Source of the DNA: Acinetobacter bouvetii DSM 14964 = CIP 107468
GTDB taxonomy: Bacteria > Pseudomonadota > Gammaproteobacteria > Pseudomonadales > Moraxellaceae
Direction: 5' to 3'
DNA: 64,000 nucleotides
Assembly (NCBI RefSeq): GCF_000368865.1
Contig: NZ_KB849730.1
Span: 236,846-300,845 of the forward strand
Shown here: positions 9,070 to 18,152 of the stretch, one piece after another
How the letters are laid out: each line of letters begins with the position of its first letter
Position numbering within the stretch: the first letter of the stretch is position 1
The notes under the pieces: model-generated
Seen by the model: the letters and a program-made list of their open reading frames with translations, nothing else
The model's database searches: none
Told to the model about the DNA's origin: nothing
Translations under genes and position numbers: made by a program

Positions 9070-10209
9070 ATGTCGAATGCCAATCGTTATACTGGTTTAG
9101 TTGACCGCTATCGCGACCGTTTACCAGTGTCTGCAACCACTCGCGCAATTTCATTAGGCGAGGGCAACACGCCACTGATTAAACTTGAGAACATTCCACG
9201 TTTAACCGGCAAAAATGTTGAAATTTATGTGAAGTACGAGGGCTTAAACCCGACTGGTTCATTTAAAGACCGCGGTATGACTATGGCGGTAACAAAAGCA
9301 GTCGAAGAAGGCTCTAAAGCCATCATCTGCGCGTCTACAGGCAATACTTCCGCTGCTGCTGCTGCCTATGCTGCGCGTGCCGGCATCAAAGCGTTCGTAT
9401 TAATCCCAGAAGGCAAAATTGCCATGGGTAAAATGGCGCAAGCCATGATGTACGGCGCGATCACTATGCAAATCCGCGGCAACTTCGATGACGGCATGCG
9501 CCTTGTTAAGGAAGTCGCTGACCAAGCGCCAGTGACGATTGTCAACTCAATCAACCCATACCGCCTGCAAGGCCAAAAAACCATTGCCTATGAAATTGTT
9601 GAAGCATTGGGCCGTGCGCCAGACTACCACTGCCTGCCTGTCGGCAATGCAGGCAACATTACTGCGCACTGGATGGGTTATACAGAAGCGGTTGCAAACC
9701 AATCGAAAGATGAGTTTGAACAAGTGGTTTATGACGCTGAGACTGACCAATTCACAGGCCCTAAACCAGCCGGCTTGCCAATTATGGCGGGCTACCAAGC
9801 TGCAGGCGCTGCGCCATTCCTTCGCGGTGCACCAGTAGCTAACCCTGAAACAGTAGCGACGGCCATCCGTATTGGCAACCCGCAAAGCTGGAACCATGCC
9901 AAAGCAGTTGTACGTGATTCACAAGGCTGGTTTGACGAACTCACTGATGCTGAAATCTTAGATGCGCAGCGCCTGCTTTCGATGTACGAAGGCGTATTCG
10001 TAGAGCCTGCTTCTGCTGCCTCTGTTGGTGGCGCAATCCGTGACATCAAGTCTGGCAAAATCAAAGAAGGTTCGGTGATTGTTTGTACTGTAACTGGCAA
10101 CGGCCTGAAAGATCCTGATACGGCCATCAAGCAATGCCAAGATGCCGTGATGCTGTCTATTGATGCCACCATGGATCAGGTTAAAGACTCGATTCTGTCA
10201 AATATGTAA
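9070..10209 (+). CDS. thrC: Threonine synthase
   Basis: A 379-residue PLP enzyme converting O-phosphohomoserine to threonine, the last step of the pathway. The PLP lysine lies in NPTGSFKDRGM (about residue 65), followed by the glycine/serine-rich phosphate loop CASTGNTSAAAA and a late TVTGNGLKD motif. The sequence starts close to the fold core (ISLGEGNTPLIKLE), as in the short threonine synthase subfamily. It is the second gene of hom-thrC and is followed by a strong terminator. Confidence 0.95.
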   Translation: MSNANRYTGLVDRYRDRLPVSATTRAISLGEGNTPLIKLENIPRLTGKNVEIYVKYEGLNPTGSFKDRGMTMAVTKAVEEGSKAIICASTGNTSAAAAAYAARAGIKAFVLIPEGKIAMGKMAQAMMYGAITMQIRGNFDDGMRLVKEVADQAPVTIVNSINPYRLQGQKTIAYEIVEALGRAPDYHCLPVGNAGNITAHWMGYTEAVANQSKDEFEQVVYDAETDQFTGPKPAGLPIMAGYQAAGAAPFLRGAPVANPETVATAIRIGNPQSWNHAKAVVRDSQGWFDELTDAEILDAQRLLSMYEGVFVEPASAASVGGAIRDIKSGKIKEGSVIVCTVTGNGLKDPDTAIKQCQDAVMLSIDATMDQVKDSILSNM

Positions 10210-10228
10210 TTCATATTCAGACTGAAAA

Positions 10229-10248
10229 AGCCCTGCAATTGCAGGGCT
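10229..10248 (+). terminator. Terminator of hom-thrC
   Basis: The self-complementary sequence AGCCCTGCAATTGCAGGGCT, preceded by A residues and followed by TTTTTT, begins 19 bases after the thrC stop codon. It fits a rho-independent terminator. Confidence 0.85.
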
Positions 10249-10284
10249 TTTTTATGGCTGGCGCGCATTGGCCGCCGAAATAAA

Positions 10285-10313
10285 AATGCCTGAACATGTA
10301 ATGTTCAGGCATT
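10285..10313 (-). terminator. Terminator of pbpG
   Basis: A perfect 13-bp stem (10285-10297 and 10301-10313, core GCCTGAACAT) with loop GTA. On the minus strand it is followed by TTTTA. It lies 40 bases downstream of the pbpG stop. Confidence 0.8.
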
Positions 10314-10353
10314 CAGTCAAGTGAATTCCATGTACGGTATCAAATGAATGCGC

Positions 10354-11412
10354 TTAAATGCGTTTTGGAAGCTGAGAAACCCAGGTCATGAGACGGGTCG
10401 CATCATTGGTACGCGCTGCCGAAGAATCAGCGCCCAGCAATACAACCACTGCAGGGCGGTTATTCAACGTCGTATGCATCACCACGCAGCGGCCAGCTTC
10501 ACTAATATAGCCGGTTTTTGAAATATTGATATTCCACCCGCCGTTACGCACCAGTGCATTGGTATTATTGGATTTCAGAACACGGTAGCCTAAATTGAAA
10601 TCGTAGCTTGGCGTAGTCGAAAATTGGCGGATCAAGCCGTATTGTGAAGCCGTATTCACCAAAATGCCTAAATCGCGCGCAGAAGACACATTGCCTGGGT
10701 GCAAGCCTGTTGACTCTACATAACGGGTCGAATGCATGCCCAAAGACTTGGCTTTAGCATTCATGGCAGCAAAGAATGCGGGACGCCCGCCTGGATAAGT
10801 GCGCGCCAAAGCCGAAGCGGCTGGATTTTCAGATTTCATCAATGCAAACAGCAAGGCTTCTGCACGGTTCATGCTGTCGCCGGCACGCAGTGTTGAACTG
10901 GAACTTTTACAGCCCGAACAAGAAAAATCCCCCTGCTGTAAAGTAATTTTTTCTGACATATTCAAGCGAGAATCTGCAATCACCACCGCTGTCATCAATT
11001 TAGTAATGGATGCAATAGGCAAAGCGGTATTGCTGTTTTTGCTGTACAGCACTTCCCCAGTCTGTCCATCCATGACCAGAGCGGCGCGGGCATTTACCGA
11101 AGGCTGATGCGCATTGACGCTGGTATCAAAAATCTGCACCGTTTTAGACGGCGCAGACTGCACTGCGCCATTTGAACTGCGTATAGACGTACTGACTTTG
11201 GTTGAGCCTTGCGGTGAAGGTTCGTCTGCCAGCTCAGCAGATGCGGATACGTCAGCATTCAGCAGCTGATTGGCTTCTTCTGAAGACCAGCTGAGGTTTG
11301 CCTGATTGGGATTTGAATTCATTACGATGTCTGCAAAACTCACCGAGCTCATGCCAAACAGAAATGAAATTCCCAGCGCGCGCATTAGAAATTTATTTGA
11401 AGTCTTCACCAT
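10354..11412 (-). CDS. pbpG: D-alanyl-D-alanine endopeptidase, PBP7/8 family
   Basis: A 352-residue low-molecular-weight penicillin-binding protein of the S11 peptidase family that cleaves D-Ala-mDAP cross-links. A signal peptide (cleavage near SFA, residue 27) and a low-complexity stretch rich in Ser and Glu (about 35-90) precede the catalytic domain. The active-site motifs are S135-I-T-K138, the SEN motif in KSENPAASA, and KTG in NISKTGYISE. Length and motifs fit PbpG rather than a DacA-type carboxypeptidase with a C-terminal anchor. In A. baumannii PBP7/8 is known to affect survival in the host. Confidence 0.88.
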   Translation of the reverse strand: MVKTSNKFLMRALGISFLFGMSSVSFADIVMNSNPNQANLSWSSEEANQLLNADVSASAELADEPSPQGSTKVSTSIRSSNGAVQSAPSKTVQIFDTSVNAHQPSVNARAALVMDGQTGEVLYSKNSNTALPIASITKLMTAVVIADSRLNMSEKITLQQGDFSCSGCKSSSSTLRAGDSMNRAEALLFALMKSENPAASALARTYPGGRPAFFAAMNAKAKSLGMHSTRYVESTGLHPGNVSSARDLGILVNTASQYGLIRQFSTTPSYDFNLGYRVLKSNNTNALVRNGGWNINISKTGYISEAGRCVVMHTTLNNRPAVVVLLGADSSAARTNDATRLMTWVSQLPKRI

Positions 11413-11616
11413 ATTTACTCAACTCAATAAGGCAATAATTGCCTATTGCCTCTAATATGCCGTACATTGACGCAATAGAGAACAAATTACGTTCAAAGAA
11501 AGTTTAATAAGTTCTCCATTTTTGATAAGAATAGCATTGCTAATTTTGTCGTTTCATTGCAAGCTTATTTTGCTTTATGTAACAAAAAAAACGATTTTCA
11601 GACAGGGAGAGTACAG

Positions 11617-12252
11617 GTGATCACAGTTTTAGTTGTAGATGACCATGAATTGGTACGCACAGGGATTTGCAGAATGCTCGAAGACCATGCAGAAATTCAG
11701 GTTATTGGCCAAGCTGAATCTGGTGAAGAAGCAATTTCCTTAGTCCGCCAGCACCACCCGAATGTCGTGCTGCTGGATGTCAATATGCCGGGGATTGGCG
11801 GTGTAGAAACGACACGCCGTTTGCTGCAGACTGCGCCAGAAACCAAAGTGCTGGCGGTCAGCGGCTTAGCAGAAGAGCCTTACCCATCCTTATTGCTGAA
11901 AGCGGGCGCCAAAGGCTACATTACCAAAGGCGCTCCGGTCACTGAAATGGTGCGCGCCATCAATAAAGTCATGCAGGGCGGAAAATATTTCAGTGCGGAT
12001 ATTGCCGAGCAGTTGGCCAGCTCTTATTTGTCGGATACACAGCAATCCCCTTTTGACGCTTTGTCGGAACGTGAAATGCAAGTTGCGATGATGGTGGTGA
12101 ATTGCATCAGCGCGCAGGAAATTGCGGACAAGCTGTTTGTCAGCGTAAAAACCGTCAACACTTACCGATACCGTATTTTTGAAAAGCTGAATCTTGACAG
12201 TGATGTCAAATTGACACATTTAGCCATTCGTTATGGACTCATTAAACCTTAA
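11617..12252 (+). CDS. gacA: GacA/UvrY-type LuxR-family response regulator
   Basis: A 211-residue response regulator. The receiver domain has the acidic pair D8-D9, phosphoacceptor D54 (VLLDVNMPG) and the conserved lysine in YITKGAP; a LuxR-type helix-turn-helix (LSEREMQVAMMV, ISAQEIADKLFVSVKTV) ends the protein. The family acts with a GacS/BarA hybrid kinase, and in many gammaproteobacteria drives small RNAs that titrate CsrA. No gacS or such RNA is visible here. The open frame extends 20 codons upstream, but GTG 11617 has a good GGGAGAG site and puts the receiver domain at the usual distance. pilS follows after 20 bases. Confidence 0.85.
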   Translation: MITVLVVDDHELVRTGICRMLEDHAEIQVIGQAESGEEAISLVRQHHPNVVLLDVNMPGIGGVETTRRLLQTAPETKVLAVSGLAEEPYPSLLLKAGAKGYITKGAPVTEMVRAINKVMQGGKYFSADIAEQLASSYLSDTQQSPFDALSEREMQVAMMVVNCISAQEIADKLFVSVKTVNTYRYRIFEKLNLDSDVKLTHLAIRYGLIKP

Positions 12253-12272
12253 TTCATTACTTTGCAGGTCAC

Positions 12273-13838
12273 ATGAGTCAGCGCCCCAATCTTTCAGAAC
12301 TTAATCAATATCATCTGGGCATTTGGTACAGCGCTTACCGTTTTATTATCAGCAGCTGCCTGCTGATTATTTTTTTATTTACCTATAACCAGCTCAATAA
12401 TCAGTATCAGTATCCTAAGCTTTATCTCTATGTGTTAACGATTTATGTCATCGTGAACAGCCTGCAATTTTTTGCACTGAATAAAATCAAAACCGCCATC
12501 CCGAAGCAGATGATCTTGATTTTTTTTGCCGATGTTACAGCATTAAGCCTGCTGACTTTGGCATTGGATGGCCCTAACCTGCATATCAGCCTGCTGTTTG
12601 TCATCACCATTTTCGCCGCATCAATTCTGCTGGATGCGAGAAAAGCGCTGGTGATTACCCTGATTGCTGTGATCAGTGTGATTTATCAGCTCTTTTTAGG
12701 CTCTATTTTAGACTTTGCCTCACTGCGCAATATTGGCAACAGCGCCCTGCTGGCCTTCTTATTCTTTGTGGTGTACGGATGCGGGCAAATTGCCGTGCGG
12801 CGCTTCCAGATTCTGGAAAATTTGAACTTTTCACAGTCGATCGAATTGCACCAGCTGCAAAATATCAACCGCTATATTTTGGAACAGATTGAAACCGGCT
12901 ACCTGGTCTTGGACGAAAACTGCCATGTGGTGCTCAGCAACCCTGCCGCCTGCCATTTGCTTGGCATCTCTGCAGCCTACAGCGCAGATAAATATCCCCT
13001 GTATATGACTCAGCCTGATTTATTCGAATTGCTGAAATTTGAAGACCTCAAAGATGGCGAAAAGTTTCAGTTTGAATCTCAGCAAAGCCTTTACCATATT
13101 CATGTCCATGTGAAGAAACTGATTGTGCCGCATCAGCTGCTGACGCTTTTGGTGCTGCAGGATGCGCAAAAGCTGAACCAGCAGGTGCAGCAGCTGAAGC
13201 TGGCCGCTCTGGGCCAGCTGTCCGCCAGCATTGCCCATGAAATCCGCAACCCTTTGGCGGCTATTGTCCAGGCTAATGAACTGCAAAACGGCAGCGGCCC
13301 TGCCCAGCAGCAGATGCTCAGCAAAATGATCAGCAAGCAGGCGCAGCGCATTGACAGCATTGTGCAGGATACGCTGAATATGGTGAAAAACCGTGAAACC
13401 CATGCTGTGCAGCTCTGCTTGAACCGCTTTATACCGCAGCTGATTCAGGAGGATTTAGCGGATGTGCAAAAGAAAATTCAGCTGAATATACAAAAAGACT
13501 GCCTGATTTCTTTTGATGAAGCGCAATTGCGTCAAGTGCTGATTAACCTCATCAGAAATGCAATCCGCCACAATGACGCAGATGCGCCTTTTATTGAGCT
13601 CAATATTTATCCGCATGAGAAGATTATCAGGCTGGATGTGCGGGATTTTGGCCGCGGCGTTGCTGTTCAGCACCGCACTTCGCTATTTCAGCCTTTTTTC
13701 AGTACCGAAATTACAGGAACTGGTTTAGGATTGTATCTTGCGCACAGCTTCTGTGAAGCCAATCAGGCTCAGCTGGCTTATGTAGAACAACAACGGGGCG
13801 CCTGCTTTAGGCTGATTTGCCAGCGTGCAGCGATTTAA
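12273..13838 (+). CDS. pilS: Type IV pilus sensor histidine kinase PilS
   Basis: A 521-residue membrane sensor kinase. About six hydrophobic segments fill residues 20-175, followed by a PAS-like region (about 200-300), the phosphoacceptor H322 in SIAHEIRNPLAA, an N box LINLIRNAIRHN and a G box GTGLGLYLAHSF. This architecture, together with the sigma-54-dependent regulator that follows 18 bases later, identifies PilS, which controls pilin gene transcription through PilR. No pilin gene is in the window. Confidence 0.9.
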   Translation: MSQRPNLSELNQYHLGIWYSAYRFIISSCLLIIFLFTYNQLNNQYQYPKLYLYVLTIYVIVNSLQFFALNKIKTAIPKQMILIFFADVTALSLLTLALDGPNLHISLLFVITIFAASILLDARKALVITLIAVISVIYQLFLGSILDFASLRNIGNSALLAFLFFVVYGCGQIAVRRFQILENLNFSQSIELHQLQNINRYILEQIETGYLVLDENCHVVLSNPAACHLLGISAAYSADKYPLYMTQPDLFELLKFEDLKDGEKFQFESQQSLYHIHVHVKKLIVPHQLLTLLVLQDAQKLNQQVQQLKLAALGQLSASIAHEIRNPLAAIVQANELQNGSGPAQQQMLSKMISKQAQRIDSIVQDTLNMVKNRETHAVQLCLNRFIPQLIQEDLADVQKKIQLNIQKDCLISFDEAQLRQVLINLIRNAIRHNDADAPFIELNIYPHEKIIRLDVRDFGRGVAVQHRTSLFQPFFSTEITGTGLGLYLAHSFCEANQAQLAYVEQQRGACFRLICQRAAI

Positions 13839-13856
13839 TTTTTTTGGGGTGAAATT

Positions 13857-15269
13857 GTGGAAAAACGGCCACTGGTCTTACTGGTAGACGATGAAGAAGA
13901 CTTGTGTCTGCTCATGCAGATGTCTCTGTCACGCATGGGTATTGATACGCACAGCGCGCATTGCCTCAGCGATGCCAAAAAATGTCTGGCTGAACATGCC
14001 TATGACGCCTGCTTAACCGATCTGAATTTGCCGGATGGCAACGGCCTGCAGCTATTGGAATGGATCAATGAACATGGTCCAAGCCTGCCTGTTGCAGTAT
14101 TGACCGCTTATGGCAATATGGAAATCGCTATCGCAGCCTTAAAAGCAGGCGCATTTGATTTTGTCAGCAAACCGGTGAACCCGAAGCATCTGGAGCAGCT
14201 GCTGCAAAAAGCGCTGAACAAGCCTGCTGAGCCTAGACAGCTGCAAACCGATGCGCTGGAGCACAAAATGCTGATCGGGCAGTCACAGCCGATGCAGCAG
14301 CTGCGGGTCACGCTGAAAAAGATCGCCCGCTCGCAGGCGCCTGTCTTTATTACAGGCGAGTCCGGCACAGGCAAAGAAGTGGTTGCCAATTTAGTGCACC
14401 GGCTAAGCAACCGCAATGAAGGCCCGTTCATTGCCATTAACTGCGGCGCGATTCCCACTGAATTGATGGAAAGCGAACTCTTCGGCCATAAAAAAGGCAG
14501 TTTTACCGGCGCCACTCAAGACAAGCAGGGCTTAATTCAGTCCGCACACGGCGGCAGTTTATTTTTAGATGAAATTGCTGAATTGCCGCTCAGCATGCAA
14601 GTCAAACTGCTGCGCGCGGTGCAGGAAAAGCGCATCCGCCCTGTCGGTTCAGATGCTGAAATTGATGTCGATTTCCGCGTCATCAGCGCCAGCCACCAAG
14701 ATTTGGAAGCTTTGGTACAGCAAGGCAAGTTCCGTCAGGATCTGTTCTTCCGCATTCATGTCATGGACTTGATCTTGCCGCCGCTGCGTGAGCGCGGTGA
14801 AGATATCTTGCTTCTGGCGCAGCATTTTATTCACAAAATCAGTTCAGAATGGGACATCCCGGCCAAGCAGCTGACCGCCCGCGCAAAAGAGTTTCTGACG
14901 GGGCAGTATTACCCGGGAAATGTGCGTGAATTGCGCAATATCATTGAACGCGCCATAACCCTAAGCGATGACGGCAATATCGATTTGCCTCAGCTGCAAA
15001 GCGCGCCGCAGCGTCAAATGGCGCAGCTGTTTGCATCATCTGCAGAACCTTCCTTGCACAATGGCTTGACTGATCCGCCTCAGAACGCCAAAAAACTGCC
15101 CGAAGAAGGTTTAGAAATTTTTCTGGAAAAAATTGAAAAAGAAATTTTGCTGAATGCGCTGAATTTAACACATTGGAATAGAACTGTCGCCGCCAAAAAA
15201 CTCGGCATGACGTTCCGGTCTTTGCGTTACCGTTTAAAGAAATTCGGCCTGGATACAGATGAGGACTAA
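13857..15269 (+). CDS. pilR: Sigma-54-dependent response regulator PilR
   Basis: A 470-residue NtrC-family activator. The receiver domain has phosphoacceptor D55 (CLTDLNLPD). The AAA+ domain has Walker A GESGTGKE (167-174), the sigma-54 contact loop in the form GSFTGA (214-219), Walker B GGSLFLDEIAEL and the arginine-finger region RQDLFFRIHV. A Fis-type helix-turn-helix lies at the C-terminus (NRTVAAKKLGMTFRSLRYRL). Translation starts at GTG 13857 with GGGGTGA just upstream. With PilS it activates pilA transcription; the partner gene lies immediately upstream. It converges on ctpA with only 13 bases between the stop codons and no clear terminator. Confidence 0.92.
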   Translation: MEKRPLVLLVDDEEDLCLLMQMSLSRMGIDTHSAHCLSDAKKCLAEHAYDACLTDLNLPDGNGLQLLEWINEHGPSLPVAVLTAYGNMEIAIAALKAGAFDFVSKPVNPKHLEQLLQKALNKPAEPRQLQTDALEHKMLIGQSQPMQQLRVTLKKIARSQAPVFITGESGTGKEVVANLVHRLSNRNEGPFIAINCGAIPTELMESELFGHKKGSFTGATQDKQGLIQSAHGGSLFLDEIAELPLSMQVKLLRAVQEKRIRPVGSDAEIDVDFRVISASHQDLEALVQQGKFRQDLFFRIHVMDLILPPLRERGEDILLLAQHFIHKISSEWDIPAKQLTARAKEFLTGQYYPGNVRELRNIIERAITLSDDGNIDLPQLQSAPQRQMAQLFASSAEPSLHNGLTDPPQNAKKLPEEGLEIFLEKIEKEILLNALNLTHWNRTVAAKKLGMTFRSLRYRLKKFGLDTDED

Positions 15270-15282
15270 ACCCTCATCCGCT

Positions 15283-16455
15283 TTATTTCTGAAGCAGCAG
15301 CAAATCTGCAACATGTTCAATATAGCTCTCCTCCCGCATATCATGCGGGATCGGATAGCTCAGATTGGGCTGAATGCCAGTGCCTTCAATCATGCGCCCA
15401 TTTGGCGTATAGTACTGCGAAACCGTCATCTGCAGCGCTGCGCCGTTGCTCAGTGGAAATAATTTCTGAACCACACCTTTGCCGTAGCTTTTTTCGCCGG
15501 CCACCCATGCGCGCCCATGCTCTTTCATCGCCGCTGTAAACACTTCCGCGGCAGATGCTGAACGGCTGTTAATTAAAATCCCTACTTTCAAATTTTGAAA
15601 TTCAAAGCTGGGCAAAGCCTGAAACTGCTGATCGCCTTCGGAACGGCTTTTGGTCGACACAATGACGCCTTGATTTAAAAATAAATCGGCCGATTCCACT
15701 GCCGCTGACAGCAAACCGCCAGGGTTATTGCGCAGGTCAAACAGCACCGCTTTTAATTTGGATGACGCATGGCTTTCAATCAAGCGCTTCACTTCATTGG
15801 CGGTGTCCTGCTGAAACACTTTAATATGCAGCACCAGCACCTGATTATTCAGCAACCGGGACTCAATATCCGTTTCAATTTTAGTATTGCGCACCAAATT
15901 CATCGGCAAACTGTTGGCGGACAGCTGCAGGCTGAGCGTCGAGCCAATTGCGCCATCTAAAACATGCTTTACCTGATCCTGATTCAGCTTCTTCAGTTCC
16001 TGATCTTCAACTTTATACACCGTCACGCCATTTTTCAGGCCCAGCTTAGCCGAGTCCGCATCCGGCTTTAAATTATGAATCACCCAATGCTGCAGCGCCG
16101 CATCAAAGCGCAGATCAAAATCAACCGTGGCTAAATCGCCCTCCGTATATTGCAGGAGCTGTTTATAGTCTTCTGGCGACAAATATCTGGAATAGCGGTC
16201 TAAGCCGCTCAATAAGCCTTTGATGGCTTGCTGGAACAGTTCATCGTCATTTTTTTCTTTGACATAATTATCTTTGACGATGCCGTAAATTTGCACAAAC
16301 TGCTGAATGGATTCGACAGGAACCTCTTGGTAAGTTGCCTCGAACTCCCCGTCAAAATCATCTGAAGCAGGCGCTTTGCCTGCTCCCCATGTCAAATGGC
16401 CCGCGCACATCAGTGTGGTAAAAAGTACCGCAGACCGCCAATGCGCTTTCGCCAT
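15283..16455 (-). CDS. ctpA: C-terminal processing peptidase, S41 family
   Basis: A 390-residue periplasmic serine protease of the Ctp family. A signal peptide ends near TWGAG (about residue 25), an N-terminal helical region (VQIYGIVKDNYV) is followed by a PDZ domain (about 110-180) and the S41 catalytic core with the serine in INSRSASAAEVF and the lysine in KSYGKGVVQKL. The family cleaves the C-termini of cell-wall hydrolases and other envelope proteins. It follows gpmI after a 27-base gap. In pseudomonads I recall an EnvC-like M23 gene between gpmI and ctpA; none is present here. Confidence 0.88.
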   Translation of the reverse strand: MAKAHWRSAVLFTTLMCAGHLTWGAGKAPASDDFDGEFEATYQEVPVESIQQFVQIYGIVKDNYVKEKNDDELFQQAIKGLLSGLDRYSRYLSPEDYKQLLQYTEGDLATVDFDLRFDAALQHWVIHNLKPDADSAKLGLKNGVTVYKVEDQELKKLNQDQVKHVLDGAIGSTLSLQLSANSLPMNLVRNTKIETDIESRLLNNQVLVLHIKVFQQDTANEVKRLIESHASSKLKAVLFDLRNNPGGLLSAAVESADLFLNQGVIVSTKSRSEGDQQFQALPSFEFQNLKVGILINSRSASAAEVFTAAMKEHGRAWVAGEKSYGKGVVQKLFPLSNGAALQMTVSQYYTPNGRMIEGTGIQPNLSYPIPHDMREESYIEHVADLLLLQK

Positions 16456-16482
16456 TCCTCTATCCTTGCATATGCTTAATGC

Positions 16483-18030
16483 TTAAGCCTTCACGTGTAT
16501 TAAATTGCGCCCCTGCATTTCTGCTGGAACCGGCACATTCATTAAGCTCAGCAATGTCGGCGCGACATCCGCCAGCACACCGCCTTCATCAATTTCTGCA
16601 GCATTTGGCCCGACATAAATAAACGGCACCAGCTCAGTGGTATGCTGCGTATGCACCTGACCGCTGACATAATCCTGCATCTGCTCCACATTACCATGGT
16701 CAGCAGTAATAATCATGTGGCCTTTGTTTGCCATGACCGCGTCATAGACCCGGCCAAGGCAAGTGTCTACCGCTTCAACCGCTTTCACAGCAGCATCAAA
16801 TACGCCTGTATGGCCAACCATGTCGCCATTGGCATAGTTGACCACCAGCAGGTCAAATTCACCTGAATTAATGGCAGCCACCAGCTTATCCGTCACTTCG
16901 TATGCGCTCATTTCCGGCTTCAAATCATAGGTTGCCACGCTTGGAGAAGGAATCAAAATACGCTTTTCGCCTGGATATTCTTCTTCACGGCCGCCGCTGA
17001 AGAAGAAGGTGACATGCGCATATTTCTCTGTTTCAGCTATGCGCAGCTGCGTTTTCCCCAAGCCCGACAAGTACTCGCCAATCGAATTCACCAGCGCTTC
17101 CGGCATATAGGCTACAGGCGCATCAATGGTTGCTTGATAACGGGTCAGCATGACAAATTTAGACAAAGCTGGGACAGTTTTACGCTCAAAGCCAGCGAAG
17201 TCTTTTTCCACAAATGCTTTGGTAATTTCACGCGCGCGGTCTGCACGGAAGTTCATGAAGACAACGCTGTCGCCATCTTGAATTTTCGCAACATCGCCAA
17301 TGCGGGTCGCTTTCACGAATTCATCAGATTCTTCAGCCGCATACGCCTGTTCCAGGCCTTCAACAGCTGTTGCAGCCGTGCGCAGCGCTTCGCCTTCTGT
17401 CAGCAGGCGGTAAGCCTGTTCTACACGGTCCCAGCGGTTATCACGATCCATGGCAAAATAGCGGCCAATCATCGTTGCAATACGGCCTTGGCCAGGATAT
17501 TGCGCAAACAGCGCATCCAATTTTTCTAAAGACGGCTGCGCGCTTTTTGGCGGCGTATCACGGCCATCCAAGAATGCATGCAGATAGACCTTCGCGCCGC
17601 GTTTCAGCGCCAGCTCCGCCATCGCCGCAATGTGGTCTTCATGTGAATGCACGCCGCCTTGCGACAGCAGGCCCATAATATGCACTGCGCCATTGGCTGC
17701 TTTGGCTTTTTCTACAGCATCCACCAGCACTTCGTGTTCAAAGAATGCGCCGGTACGGATGTCTTTGGTAATGCGGGTAAAGTCCTGATACAGCACGCGC
17801 CCTGCGCCGAGGTTCATGTGCCCCACTTCAGAGTTGCCCATCTGACCATCCGGCAAGCCGACGTCTTCGCCAGAACCTGAAATTAAACCATGCGGATGCT
17901 TTGCTTCCATCGCTGTCAAATTAGGGCGTTTCGCCGCTAAGAAGGCATTATCTTTCTCTTCAACACGATGTCCCACACCATCCATAATCACTAAAACGTG
18001 AGGGATTTTTTTAGCAGATGCATCCGACAT
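16483..18030 (-). CDS. gpmI: 2,3-bisphosphoglycerate-independent phosphoglycerate mutase
   Basis: A 515-residue two-metal enzyme of the alkaline phosphatase superfamily that interconverts 3- and 2-phosphoglycerate in glycolysis and gluconeogenesis. The phosphorylated serine is S67 in [10 protein letters not shown]; metal ligands appear in VLVIMDGVG near the start, [11 protein letters not shown] and the late [11 protein letters not shown] and [11 protein letters not shown]. Length is typical (about 510). It is followed closely by ctpA on the same strand. Long antisense frames opposite this gene are codon-bias shadows. Confidence 0.96.
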   Translation of the reverse strand: MSDASAKKIPHVLVIMDGVGHRVEEKDNAFLAAKRPNLTAMEAKHPHGLISGSGEDVGLPDGQMGNSEVGHMNLGAGRVLYQDFTRITKDIRTGAFFEHEVLVDAVEKAKAANGAVHIMGLLSQGGVHSHEDHIAAMAELALKRGAKVYLHAFLDGRDTPPKSAQPSLEKLDALFAQYPGQGRIATMIGRYFAMDRDNRWDRVEQAYRLLTEGEALRTAATAVEGLEQAYAAEESDEFVKATRIGDVAKIQDGDSVVFMNFRADRAREITKAFVEKDFAGFERKTVPALSKFVMLTRYQATIDAPVAYMPEALVNSIGEYLSGLGKTQLRIAETEKYAHVTFFFSGGREEEYPGEKRILIPSPSVATYDLKPEMSAYEVTDKLVAAINSGEFDLLVVNYANGDMVGHTGVFDAAVKAVEAVDTCLGRVYDAVMANKGHMIITADHGNVEQMQDYVSGQVHTQHTTELVPFIYVGPNAAEIDEGGVLADVAPTLLSLMNVPVPAEMQGRNLIHVKA

Positions 18031-18152
18031 AATTGCACACTCTTCAGGTCTATAAATTAATCACGCTATCTTACCGAATTTTCGGTCAAGACTCTATGAT
18101 CCCGGCACGGTTAATCCTGTTCAGGAACATAGCTTTCCCCGATACTGACCGC

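Noticed and set aside
17014..17529. 171-codon plus-strand open frame opposite gpmI
   Set aside because: Shadow of the strongly supported gpmI gene; no motif, no ribosome binding site.
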